A stretch of DNA of 64,000 bases, taken from positions 13,190,041 through 13,254,040 of the forward strand of contig CM038917.1 in assembly GCA_021904315.1 (NCBI GenBank). Reading direction: 5' to 3'. This stretch comes from Sphagnum magellanicum (lineage: Eukaryota; Streptophyta; Sphagnopsida; Sphagnales; Sphagnaceae). A model generated the notes under the pieces. That model was given only the letters and a program-made list of their open reading frames with translations. It did not search any database and was not told the origin of the DNA. The translations under genes and the position numbers were made by a program. Of this stretch, positions 35,392-47,449 are shown in pieces; the first letter of the stretch is position 1, and every line of letters starts with the position of its first letter.

Positions 35392-35862
35392 CTAGATTAT
35401 GTTATTTCTAAATTCTTCATGGACCACCATGTTGAAGGTTTCCCCTATTAATGAAACAAGTAAGGTGGTGTTAAGGTACAACCCTACCGCACCCTTGAAT
35501 TCGATTACAGACCCTTCAAAAGTTTTCCCATTAACCATAATACTAACTTTTGCATAAAGAAGCAAAATTTTGGTCATATTAACAAACTCTTCTAGAATCC
35601 CAAACCTATCCATGCAATTGAACAAGAAGCCCAATCCACCTTGTGGAAAAATCTAAATTGAGAAAAAACAATGGGTTGTTTAGATTTTTTAGCCCATGAA
35701 ATTGTTTCATGGGTTAAAATAATGTTGTTCAAGATGTACCTCACCAACACAAATGCTCATTGGTGAGAATTAATAGCTTCCATCAAAGTTGATTGTAGCT
35801 GCATTTGAAGAATTTTTGCAACGATCTTAGATGTCACACTGTGAGCTCTACCGACATGGCCA
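35392..35862 (-). pseudogene. LINE block 2: RT core entry
   Basis: Minus-strand reading gives SKIVAKILQMQLQSTLMEAI, NSHQ-stop-AFVLVRYI, THETISWAKKSKQPIVFSQF and KVDWA. This corresponds to the LINE RT segment I-x-A-K-x-L-x-x-R-L through Q-x-A-F-x-x-G-R to the D-x-x-K-A-x-D-x-V-x-W region. The catalytic-Asp segment is changed to SQFRFFHKVDW. The open frame 35634-35392 continues with FGILEEFVNMTKILLLYAKV and IMVNGKTFEG, as in the next RT strand. The usual R-Q-G-C-P-L motif has decayed. Confidence 0.7.
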
Positions 35863-36424
35863 TGGCTAGTAGTCTCAGTATTTAAAGATTGGGTTAGGAA
35901 TATGTGAGTGTGGTGAAGTTATTAGGGGGGTTTAACAACTTTGTGTTAGAATAGGGGTTGATGAGTGTGCACAAGGTGTGAGGGGGGGGTTTAATTGTCT
36001 GAAATACGATATTAGTTGGGTTAGTTCTTTTCTGCAGCAAAGAGTTGATAAACCATAGTTTTGGAACCTTACTAGCGGAAGTAGGGATGAAAAATCTCTA
36101 GAAGGCTGGGGAAAGAAAAACAAACACCAGAGTTCATGGTGTGCGACAAAACATTGGTCTAGTATTAGTAGTTGGCAAGTAGCAAGAACGCTGGGAATTT
36201 ATGAAGTAGGGTGAGGGGGTTAGTGAAAGGCCCAATAGAGCTAGAGCAATCTTCAACCCATAGGAGCGAAAGATTGATTCAAATCAGCTTAATGATTAAA
36301 TAGACGATGTGATAGTGTGCCAATGATAATAGGAGTTTCTTGAGGACTGAAATGTTTATTTAGATTATGAGTAAGCTCAACAAGGAGCTACAAATACATG
36401 TTAAGTCCTAAGCTACGTTTTAGC

Positions 36425-36847
36425 TCATAACTGTAGGAAGTCTAGAATGCGTCGAATGGTACGAACTAGGTAGTCCGCTTTGCTGTTAGGAGGTAGTCGA
36501 CGAATCGGACCGCGCAACCAACGATAGTGTCCAACGCCGGGAACTGAAGACCAAGCGAAGATAGAAGTGTCTTCGGTTTCATAACAACCTTCGTAGACAG
36601 TTTCGGGTTCGTCACCAGAAGCGAGGTCAACTTGTAATAAGATCACCAGGGTGCGGGAGTTTGGCAAAATACGTTAGTACCAAGCTCGAGGGGGTTCAAC
36701 TTCGAGACAAGCGCGCACTTCGCGAGGTTCGGGTTCTTCATCGCGAGGACGCTACGTTAGGGTTAAATCTAAAGATGACTCCGAAGGCGGTTCTGCATCC
36801 GCTTGTGCGGCTTGGGGCCCGTAGGATGTGACTGTGCGCAACGCCAT
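36425..36847 (-). pseudogene. CpG-rich coding remnant of unknown identity
   Basis: From an ATG at 36847 a single minus frame of 141 codons runs to a TGA at 36425 with only two internal stops, one after about 31 codons and one after about 57. It begins MALRTVTSYGPQAAQADAEP, continues as an acidic Glu/Pro-rich segment and ends in a basic part (PIRRLPPNSKADYLVRTIRR). It is conspicuously richer in CpG than everything around it, unlike the CpG-depleted neighbours. It sits inside the DNA that split the LINE. I recognise no domain; a transposon accessory frame, a captured gene fragment or a foreign insertion are all possible. Confidence 0.4.
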
Positions 36848-37081
36848 ACTTTCAAGGAAGAGAGGAAAGATCTTCAACAAAATTGAATTGACAATGGAGG
36901 TGGGGTGGACTTGTGACATCAAGTTTTGCGGTCATGATTTGTAGGCCGAGGAAAGAAAGAGGAGGTGTAAATGATGGCCTAGGACCATGGTAAAGTAAAA
37001 ATTTAAGGTCAAAGGATAAAAAATAAAATAAAATGAAGGTTCAAATAAAGTTGCTCAAGGGGAAGTGGGAATAGGTAGCAA

Positions 37082-37549
37082 GGAACCTTCTTCTTCTCCT
37101 CCCATTGACCACCAAGCAAGGGATCTTCATTAACCACCAAACAAGGAACCTTCTTCTTCTCCTCCCATTGACCACCAAGCAAGGGATCTTCATTGACCAC
37201 CAAGCAAGGAACCTTCTTCTTCTCCTCCCATTGACCACCAAGCAAGGGATCTTCATTGACCACCAAGCAAGGAACCTTCTTCTTCTCCTCCCATTGACCA
37301 CCAAGCAAGGGATCTTCATTAACCACCAAGCAAGGAACCTTCTTCTTCTCCTCCCATTGACCACCAAGCAAGGGATCTTCATTGACCACCAAGCAAGGAA
37401 CCTTCTTCTTCTCCTCCCATTGACCACCAAGCAAGGGATCTTCATTGACCACCAAGCAAGGAACCTTCTTCATTGACCATCAAGCAAGGAACCTTCTTCT
37501 TCTCCTCCCATTGACCACCAAGCAAGGGATCTTCATTGACCACCAAGCA
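37082..37549. repeat. 63-bp minisatellite
   Basis: Six full 63-bp units (37082-37459) are followed by one 27-bp truncated unit (37460-37486) and one more full unit (37487-37549). Each unit holds two versions of TTGACCACCAAGCAAGG and a CTTCTTCTTCTCCTCC tract. The 36-bp loss in the short unit fits recombination between the two internal copies. Units differ by rare transitions (TTGACC to TTAACC). Because 63 is a multiple of three, frames stay open on both strands, giving 120-150 codon repetitive shadow ORFs. A TTTAAAAGG TATA-like word follows at 37580. Confidence 0.9.
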
Positions 37550-37789
37550 TGAGATCCTCCCTCCTCCCTTCTCCTTCTCTTTAAAAGGCGGCTCGGATGA
37601 TTGGGGGGTCTCTTTTTTTGCCTTGGAGAATTTCCTTGAATACTTGTTTCACAAGCTTTTTGAAGGGAAATGGGGATGAGACTTAGGAGAGGGAAGAAGG
37701 AAAGGAGTGGAGGGAAGATCTTGTAATAGTTTTAAGGAATGGGGGTGAGGAATGATGAGGTTGGAAGGTTAGAATTTAGAGAAACTTCA

Positions 37790-38130
37790 CAAAAAACCTC
37801 TCGGGTTTCATAGTATAACTTCCTAGTTATTTAGCTGCAGAGCCTAAGATTTGGTAGGTAGATGCGCCTTGTTGTTAGCTTTCCAGAGAGCTATAGCAAG
37901 CTAGATTTGGATAACGTATGTGGGAGAAACAATTCTCCAAGTGACTGGGGGTCTGGAGTCGAGTTGGACCAATTTCCTTTGCAAAACCCTCTCGGGTTTC
38001 GTAGCATAACTTCCTAGTTATTTAGCTGCAGATCTTGATATTTGATGGGAAGGTGCGCCTAGTGGTTAGCTTTCCAAAGAGCTAAAGCAAGCGAGATTTG
38101 GACAACCTATGTGTTAGAAACAATAGTTCA
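37790..38130. repeat. Imperfect direct duplication of about 195 bp
   Basis: Two adjacent copies, each starting near ACCTCTCGGGTTTC or CCCTCTCGGGTTTC. They share ATAACTTCCTAGTTATTTAG, GCTGCAGA and GTTAGCTTTCC, then an AGAGCTA-AGCAAGC-AGATTTGG run. By eye they differ at roughly one position in six. Related GCTCT/AGCGAG wording recurs in the 47.45-48.25 kb duplication. Confidence 0.7.
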
Positions 38131-38492
38131 AAGGCTTGCTGGTTGTAGCCAAGTTTAAGAAGGTGTTGAGTCCATAAGTGTTCATTAAAAGGGGTGACAA
38201 TTTGATATAAGGTTCTAGGATTTGGAATGTGTGAATCTAAATAACAAATCTATCAATGTTGAATTGTGAATGATGTTTGGAAGGCAAAATAATTAACTTC
38301 ATCTATGAACGCAACCTAATAACTAGACATACATTCGCATTCGTCCTTCATCGGTAGCAGTTGTGCTTTCAAGCATAGTCACCTTGTAGAACCGGAGGTA
38401 GAGGGACAAAAGTTGCCTCACACACACATTGAGGAATGTGATTGGTCATCGTTTCAACAATTGTTTCCTATCAAATAGTTTAACTATTGCCA

Positions 38493-39190
38493 TCAGATGA
38501 GTAAGCAAGTGTCTTTATGTGTGATGGCATAAACTCTTCCCTTATGCAACAAAGTGATCAACCCCTTGGTTACCCTTAAGGGGAAGCGCCCTTTTTGAAT
38601 TGAAGACTGAACCATTTTAATGTATTCTATCCCTATGGCTAACCACACCCTTTGGAAAATTTCCACCACCACACCATTAGGGCCTAGGCCTTTGCCCTTG
38701 GCCATTGCGTTTAAGGTAACTAATTTTGCTTTTGTTATAGGTTGTGTCAAGTTACATTTCACGTGCTCATCAATCTTGTTTTTTAGGATCCTCAAAAAAT
38801 CATTTTTAATTTCAACAAAATTTGTGTCACAAGCCTCCTTAATATGGAGTTTTGAATAAAATTCTTTACACCAAGCCTCAAGTCCAACTTGAAAGGAAAA
38901 AACCTCCTCCATTTCATTCTCTAGTTTTGTAACTAGCAAATGAGAGTTGCATTGTTTAACTACAACAAAGAATTCATAAGTTACAACATGCCCTTTTTAT
39001 AACCACCTCAATTTAGAATTTTTTTCATTTTGCTTATTTTTCATTCTTCAAAAGCCTTTAATGTCTCTAGTGACTTATCCATTGATTACTTAGTTGCATA
39101 GTTAAAAAGGTCTTTTTGTAGTCCACTTGTGTGGTTTCTAAATGGTATTGGGCCTCTTTTTCCAACCGCTTGATTTTCTAAACCACAAAT
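38493..39190 (-). pseudogene. LINE block 1: pre-RT and RT start
   Basis: Near 39180-39090 one frame reads LEKEAQYHLETTQVDYKKTF, a typical LINE linker. After a gap, the frame 38939-38493 gives GLEAWCKEFYSKLH, then LTQPITKAKLVTLNAMAKGK, LGPNGVVVEIFQRVW and GRFPLRVTKGLITLLHKG. These match the conserved plant LINE RT start (P-I-T, M-x-x-G-K-x-x-G-P-D-G, E-F-F, G-L-I-x-L-I-x-K), with Asn for the Asp of GPDG. Beyond about 38540 the frame runs into the inserted sequence, which supplies the terminal residues and the stop. Confidence 0.75.
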
Positions 39191-39465
39191 ATTTACAAAC
39201 CTATCCATTATCTATGCATAATTATTATGACAACTATTTTCCTACCATGGATTTTACACATTCATAAATTATGCAAAAATCTTTGAAGACTAAAATTTCA
39301 ATTCCTTTCACAATTCTATTTTATAAAACCTTTCACTCTTGCAACAAGTTGTTTTTATCAAGTTGTTTCCAAAAGTCCCAAACACCTATTTATATACAAA
39401 CCAAAAGGAAATTTTTTAAAAAAAATCCTAATGTCTTACACATCATGTGGCTCACCATATAATTC

Positions 39466-39845
39466 AACATGCACATTAATTTATAGCATGATTTTTTTAA
39501 TGAATCATCATTTTTGAATCATGCTCATTAATTTATGCAAAGATTTATTTTGTGAGTCATCATCCTTGAGTTATGCACATTAATTTGTGCAAAAACTTTC
39601 CTTGTGAATCACCATCCTTGAGTCATGCACATTAATTTATGCAAAGATTTATTTTGTGAGCCATCATCCTTGAGGTATGCACATTCATTTGTGCAAAGAC
39701 TTTCATTGTGAATCACCATATTTGAGTCATGCACATTAGTTTATGCAAATACTTTCTTTGTGAATCACCATCATTGAATCATGCACATTAATTTATGCAA
39801 AGATTTTCCTTGTGAATCACCATCCTTGAGTTATGCACATTAATT
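39466..39845. repeat. 52-bp tandem repeat, about 7 copies
   Basis: The unit contains TTGTGAATCACCATCCTTGA, TGCACATTAATTTATGCAAA and a short T-rich spacer. Successive TGTGAG/TGTGAA starts at 39551, 39603, 39655 and 39707 are spaced exactly 52 bp. Adjacent copies alternate between two subtypes (GAGTCATCATCC and GAATCACCATCC), implying an earlier 104-bp dimer expansion. No coding sense. Confidence 0.9.
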
Positions 39846-40454
39846 GAAACCATGACTAATTAGTGATGACTCACCAAATTATTATGAAATTATAAAACCC
39901 CACCACCTAATAAATTTCCAAAGTTAACCCCGAGGTAATTACATAAATAATAAACTATTGACATCAACTGACAACCCCATTTCATTTTTCTTATTATCGA
40001 ATGAAAATTTCAAATTGCCTTTGTAATTAAAAACATCTTTCATTTCAAAATGATCTTTTAACATTTCCCACATTAATTAACACAAATATTCCCCACTACT
40101 TATCAAAGTTAAATATATAGTCATTTGATGTTGGTCCCTTGAAGATTGAACAAGTCCAAAACATAACAAATATTTTGAAAATTTGGAGATTTAAGGAACT
40201 TTATCATTTGTGTGGTTATTTAGTTAAGACAATTTTTTGGCCATTATTTACATCACAAACTGGAATCCCCTCCCCCCCCAATTATTAGTAAAAAGAAACA
40301 CCCACAAATATTTTTATGTGAAAATAAAATCCAATTGTAAATAATCTTATCTAGTTTTCAAATTTCCAATTCATGACACATTGTATCAAAGCACATGTGA
40401 AGTTCACAAATTGTTGGAATTCTTCTTTGTGTTAAATATAATTAATATAAAAAA

Positions 40455-40520
40455 ATGTGGTGGTCCAATGGATGAATACTTGAACCCCAAAGTGAAGGTG
40501 ACAGGTTCAAGTTTTCATTC
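40455..40520 (+). repeat. tRNA-like / SINE-like module
   Basis: TGGTCCAATGGATGA (A-box-like) is followed about 40 bp later by AGGTTCAAGTTTTC (B-box-like). Similar wording occurs at 23.82 kb and at the split module 21.09/24.34 kb. It resembles a degenerate SINE head or tRNA pseudogene; no cloverleaf can be drawn confidently. Confidence 0.3.
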
Positions 40521-43500
40521 TTACAACCTATGATACCTAAGCCATTTGGTTTAAGTTATGTGACCTAATTTAGGCTTCTTGGGCTAAAAGTCCAAACTTT
40601 ATTTTTAATTTAGGCCACTTAACCTAGGTTAGGTAGCCTAGGTTGTGTAACATAGGTAGTTAACTTAACTAGGTTAAATTAGGTTGACTTTTGGTTATGC
40701 TGATTACATGAGCTAAATTAGGTTGACTTTTGATCATGTGCAATGACTCATAATGTGTTTATAGATTTTTGACACATGTCATCCATCCATCAAGGCTTCT
40801 TTTGTAACATTTAGTTGAATAAAATGACTAAGTTGAGATGGTATGCACTTTACATGTCATACCAAGGTTAATGATGGCGTGGAATTTCCTTATTACAAAA
40901 TTTTTTTAAGTCATTAAAAGGACTAGGCTTTATAACTAAGCATCCCTTGTGATTAAATGGGTGAAACGACATGGGTTTAACAAGTCACTAGTCACTAATC
41001 ACATATGTCCTTCCTGATTAGTATGTAGTTGTAAAGGCTAGTCACAAAACCCAAAATGTATTGTTGTGAATATTGCACAACACACCATGCAATATTTTAG
41101 ACATTAGGGAACAATGGAGGAGGACACCATTTTTGTTTATAATTCCAAAGATACATGGATCAACCACATGAACTACTTTTCCAACTATGTGAATGGGTTC
41201 ACTAACATTTTGGAAAGTTCTATGTAATCAATATCTCCAAGAAAATATTACACTAACCATGACAAGGTGATGAACTATCAAGCATGCACCCATAAACCAT
41301 AAACAAGAACATGGAAGTTACCATTGCTTTCAATTAACCTTGTCCAACATTTTGCTTAGGTAACAAGTTTTTAAATTTTGTTTTCCTCTTGAGCTTCTTG
41401 CATTCATCCTACATTATTGTTGCAACAAATTATTTTGTTATTATAAGTTTCCCTATTAGCATGGAGTTGTGAATATCATTGTGTGCATGTGATGCTAGTT
41501 TAATGGATTTATTTTTTATCATTCTACTGGTCATGAGCAACTATTGTTGACCTTGGGGATTTAATATTTGACATGGGATGAAATTTTGTAGATATTGATA
41601 TGGGTACTTCCATGTGGTGAATATTATTCATGGGGCATCTATGCGATGAATGGGAATGAAAATCTCACCAACAACAATGAGGGAATCAATCCATAGCATT
41701 CAACTTGGAAAATTCAAAGAGGTCACCATGAATCAAGTGTGATGGAATCTCAAATGTGGGAGGTCATCATAGAATTGGCAAAATGTTTGTAACATTTTTA
41801 TTGATCATGTTTTGTTTATTCCTTATAATGGCAACTTTGATAATGCAAATTTATATGCCAAGGCCAGTAGCTTTTCAACTCAACCACCTTTAGTTGTTGG
41901 TGTCATGATCACTAATGACTTTCAACCCCAAATGTTTTGATCATTATGGTTCAAAGAATCTTTGATAACAACCCCCCAAAACAAAATTTAGTATCTATAC
42001 TTGGGAATGTAATTTATAAATTAGTGATTTGCTTAGTATTGCGAAGGGTGAATGCATGTTATGTTGTACACAAAAAAAAATTGTCACAAGGTGACAACTT
42101 CTAGAGTTGTTGAAATTTGATTCATCTTGGTAGATATTTGGAAAAGACTTTGTGATGAAAATTTGAAATTATTGGTGATTTACATCCTAATCTATCATTA
42201 TGTTGTGAAATTGGGTGCATGTACATTCTACTATTAATCGAAATACATTTCTAATTTGTAAGAACAATGGTGCAACATTACTACAATGGTAAAAAGGGAT
42301 TAATAATTTTTTTAATGGAATTGTCCATGCACATTCAAAAATACAACTATAAGGAACAACATTTTCCATCAAAGCTTTGAGGTTTTTTTGAAATTATGAA
42401 GTTTAAATTAGATGATATTCAAATTTTCGTGTTATACATTATGTTATGATAATGTTGATAGTTATCATTTTTTTTAAGATTGTAAAATGTTCTTGGACAT
42501 TGAAGATGTATTTGGATTTAGTGTTTATTTTGTCGTTTCACAAAAATAAAGTTAATAGAAAAATGGAAGTTTGTTGTCAAGTAAGGGTTTTAAACAACCC
42601 TTATAAAATTATTGGTGTACATTTATACGAAGATGGATGCAATTATGAAATCATTGCATATTCATGGTTTCGATAACTTATTCGATTATTGAGGCCCAAA
42701 TTGATCATAGTTGAACTTCAAAAAAATTCAAAATGAGTGAAAATTTTATTTGAAGTTGCTTTTAGTCCTATATGTAATTTTGGTTTTGCTCAAAACCATG
42801 TACACTATACCATGCATTTACCTTAAATGGTGAATCTACCAAGGACAACTTTGGTAATGATGTAATAAGAACTTGGAATTTATAAAAATTACTTCCTAAC
42901 CACAAAATTTTTTTGTTTGAAAATTTGAAACTCTACATGGGAAACCACAATTTTGATATTTTTGAAATAAGGTGGAAAAACCATATAGGGTGCAACTTAT
43001 TGATTTTTTTCAAAAACAATTATTGTAAATGTAAATAGGGTGTTTCAAACTAGATGATGAAAATATAAATAAAGTATATGTGGATAGATTTTAATTAAAT
43101 AATTTATTTAAAATATCAATTTTCAATATTTTGTTCTTTCATAACATACCAAAAAGATACCCTTTTATTTCACATGTTTCATAAAATATACAAAGATTGA
43201 GTTCTTAAAAAAAGAGGTACTCTATTAAAGATGACACAAGATTTTAACAAATGCACTCCATTTTCTTTTAATTTACATGGGATTTTGTAGACTCTTAGGT
43301 GAACCCCTTAGTTTAAGGTCACAATATACTAAAATATGGTCTCCATGATCAAATATATGACTACACTTATAATCGTAAAGGACATTTATAATCCTACCAT
43401 GACTATCAATTGAAATGGATTCATTGTAAATGCCATTGTAATCATGTTTTGGTTTTAATTGTAAATGTCATTCTACATGTAATTGTGGTGTTTCATTTTA

Positions 43501-43589
43501 CTACAATAATTGCAAATGGTGTCTTTTATTATTACAATAGCGATGGAAAATGGTTTTGTACATTATTGGTTGCCATATATCACATTAAT

Positions 43590-43700
43590 TAAGTACATAC
43601 CTACTTAGTTATTACCTACCTACCTTATATATGGATTCAAAGCAAAACAATTGATAAGGTTTGTAGGTAAAGGTGATAAGGTAGGTGGGTAATAAGTAAG
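43590..43700. repeat. Imperfect hairpin of TACCTACC words
   Basis: ACCTACTTAGTTATTACCTACCTACCTTA (about 43598-43626) pairs imperfectly with the sequence ending GATAAGGTAGGTGGGTAATAAG near 43675-43697. It is another member of the dispersed TACCTACC repeat family. Confidence 0.55.
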
Positions 43701-46700
43701 CAAAGAGGCAAAGCAAAACTATTCAATGTTTTTAGCCGACATCATAAAATTATTTATATTTCAACATTAGTACAAGGATGCACACATGGCGAAAAGGTGG
43801 ATGACTTCTAGCATGTCATCCATTCCAATTTTTTACTAATGATATGAGTGTGATTTTGGTTGACCCTAGTTAGATTGGGGTACTATTAGGGACATACTAA
43901 AACATAACCTCATTTTACAATTCTATTAACATTTTTATATATATATATATAGATTGTTCAAGGAAAAAAATCTTTTGAAAGTTTTTTACAATATCCGAGA
44001 AACATAAAAGGCAATGCATGTGACTATTCATAAAACTGAAGGGTCTTAAGGGACATTGATGAGATTTTTGTGACTTCTTGACATGGTCCAAAAAAACATA
44101 AGGGGCATTTAACATTCATTCTTAAATGTTAACATAAAATCTTTCATTTAAGATATGGCAAATGACAAATACATGATACATGGAAAATTCATGGTATTGA
44201 AGATATGGCAAATGATGATACATGGATAACCTAACTAGAAATCATAGCACAATCAACTCACAATTCACAAAGTTGTATTTACAAGAGGTCCACCATCTAG
44301 CTAATACATTAAAACATAAGCATTTGGTTAAAATTAACTTTTAATTACATTGGACATTTTTATTTGGATGTTATAAAGATCTCTCCCTTCTCTTACAAAT
44401 ATGTCTTGCACATGTCCATGGTTATACACATGGTTTGTTTTTTTCAATTTACATCATCACCTAAGTACATTGATTTTGAAAAAATACATTATGTAATTTA
44501 TGTACCCTATGCATAACCAATGGATATATATATATATATAGGAAAAATATTTATTGCACAACATGGATTCAAACCAACTAATGTGGTGTCTGCCATTGGA
44601 ACATATATTGAAACATATTATTCAATAACTATTGCATTACATGTCTAAGCATTAGGAAATTAATTTGATACATCCCTATTCATTAAAAGCTTTGTAGTAG
44701 TGCCAATAATATAGCCATGGCCCTCATGGTTTGGGAGATTTCAAAACAAAACATACAATACAATCAAACAATTTTCTTTACTAGTAAGATAGTTTGACGA
44801 TTACTCATTTTGGTGGTTTAAAATTGGTTAAAATTAGTGTGGATCAATATATTTATGGAACCCATGTATATAGATTGGTACGAATCCTAATTGAATTCTT
44901 TATGGTGACTAAATGATACCTTGTTGATACCCAACATGAATGATACATAACTTTTGATTATATGAGTTGAATGGCCATTTTCATAATAAGTGTTATGCAA
45001 TTTTAATAGAGAACTAAAGGTTTCAACTTTCAACAAACTAATGTTTCATTTATTTTTATGACGTTTAGTTATTCAATGGGAAAACTTTGACGGTTAGACT
45101 TTGATTTCTAACTAAAAGACTTGTTGAAGGAAAATTATCAGTTGTGTTGATGAGTTTCAATATTAAACTTTGCTTAGTACATTTTCAAAATTGGGGAAAA
45201 AGTTCAAGGATTTCAATTTCCTTTATTTTTGGTATGTTTAAAAAAATTCAATTATCATCTTCCTAGAAATATTATACTAATATTAAATGGTATAAAATTT
45301 GAAGATCACAACCATTGCTACTAACTAATGTTACATTAATAGTCAAGGTATTTGTATAAGTTGATATTTAAATTTAAATTTTCTTGACTTGTTAGCACTC
45401 AACATGTGTTAAATCCTTGAAAGATTTTATGTATACATAATACATATTCAAGTGGTCTTTTTAAAATATGATAATACCCCAATAGATCAATGTTAACCAA
45501 TTTCATATAACCAAACCTACATATCATTTTGATGGTGGTTTAAACCAAATCATGCGATGAGGCTCTTGTTATAAGTGGACCTTACAACATATTGCATTCT
45601 AAAGCTAGTGTTACAATAATGTTGCAATTTTCATTTACACATGGATCAATTTTCTAAGTAGTGGAAACAACCAAAAAAAGACAAAAGAAAAAATGTTCAA
45701 TGAACAAGGAACAACTAATGGAACCTATTTTGATTCCATCCTAATAATTACATTTGAAAAGGTTAGACACAAATATGATAGTCCAATCTATTTACCTATG
45801 GAGACAAGTTCAAAACCCAAACAAGAGAGCAAGGAAACACAACAATAAGAAAAACCCAAAATTTTATTTGGTAGAACTCTATAGGTTGTAATTATAACAT
45901 GATAGTTGATGGGCTTTTTCAATCGATTGATAAAATATTTCGTGATATCAATCTTCCAATTCTTCAAGGTACTTTAGGTAAAAGGTAACACCTCCATATT
46001 GGTATACAAAACATGCATATTAAAATTAGAGTCACTAACATAATGCATCTCTTATGCAATTCAAATGAAAAAACATTTATTGCAATATTAGGCAAGACAA
46101 TAGTTAACGTAACATTAGCATAGTTTGTTTGGCACTTATTTTGAAACAACATCGTTGCTTCCTCACTTAACTTAGATCATCATTTTGTTTTATTGTCTTC
46201 TTCAATCATGCTTCAATAGCCTTTGTAAGTACATCATTTCTCACAACTTTCACAACACAGCCTTGGGTTGATGAAAATGTGAAATGGCATGTATTGAAGT
46301 TTTAACCAATCTTTGGGTTTGTTTTGCTAGAATTAGATGATTGATAGCTCAAAGAAGGCCATGTACATTGCTAGAGAAATAATTGAATCTAAAAACATAA
46401 TTTGAAACAACAAACAAATTGACAAAAAATATATTAATATAAATAGATTGACCAAAAAAAAACCTTTTGCATGGATATAGACTTTTGCCTTTTTTCTTAG
46501 CTTGAAAAACAAATTTGTGGAACATGTCAATGAAACTAGAAACATTTAACATGTCTTCAATGGTGAATTTAATGTCAAATTTATGATAAGTCTTTCATTC
46601 ATTGAATGCATAACATGGGTTCAATTCTTGGTTGTTTTACTTCACCACTTACCTTCACATTGTCAACATTCTTGGAATCAAGAGGGCATTAACAAGAACT

Positions 46701-47449
46701 ATGGACATCACCAATAATCAAAATATTAACAACTTTAACATCACACTATAGAGGACTCTACAAGACACATCATTTTTTGGTCATTTTTTGGCCTAACGTG
46801 AAAGACAAACACGTTCATAATTATTGTTGGGCGGTTCTACCACAAAAGGTTAATCATAGTTTTAGATCTTGTAGTTTTTTGAGTTTCTTGAAAGAAATGA
46901 AGTGGATGGTTCAAAGTTCAAATGCATGAATTACAATTGCACTTCTCATTGTAGTGTTCTATTGTTGAATGTTAGCTTTCATCTACCTTTTAGATGTCAA
47001 TATATGATTATGTATATTGCATTTTTTAAAATAAAATTGTAATTTTTTTGTTTTTTTTTTCCAAAGACAAGATTAATCTAGTTCGCTAATTGGATCATAA
47101 TGAAAGACTAACCAAAATCTATTCCAACCTAATTGCTAATTGACCTATTCAAACATAACCACTAATTCGGAATTAGACAAAGATGTTTAAAATAAAATTG
47201 AATTTGGATCCACCTCACAATTGAAAACTCAAACCCAACCAGGATGGCAATTTTGACCTTTTGAAATAACCTAATTAGATTTGTAACTTGGCCTCTAGTT
47301 TGGTTATAAAACCAAAATTGAGTTCCACAAATTTTTTTACATTTTCAAAGAACCCAATCAAATTGACACGTTATGTTTTTTCATTGGAAATTGGAATTAG
47401 AGGTTTATCCTAAAAGTTCAAGAACCACACAACATTGAAAAATACATGT

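Larger units (their letters stand above)
33915..39190 (-). mobile_element. Broken LINE (non-LTR retrotransposon) split by foreign DNA
   Basis: Three collinear minus-strand blocks. 39190-38540 is the region before and at the start of RT. 35860-35392 is the RT core entry. 34703-33915 is the C-terminal region. The first block ends at GLITLLHKG and the second resumes at SKIVAKILQMQLQSTLMEA, which directly follow one another in plant LINE RTs. So about 2.65 kb (roughly 35865-38540) was inserted. No endonuclease domain is visible upstream of 39190, so the copy is 5' truncated or decayed. Many stops and frame changes occur in all blocks. Confidence 0.75.
39850..47445. other. Long AT-rich intergenic stretch
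   Basis: No gene can be supported on either strand: frames are short, low-complexity and unlinked. Features seen are a tRNA-like module near 40.46 kb, a TACCTACC hairpin near 43.6 kb, and TA-dinucleotide runs at about 43938-43952 and 44524-44540. The composition is uniform, as in old, heavily mutated transposon DNA. Confidence 0.5.

Noticed and set aside
37009..37476. Repetitive ORFs of 123-154 codons on both strands
   Set aside because: They are products of the 63-bp minisatellite, whose length is divisible by three. They lie open in several frames at once and have no unique sequence or domain.
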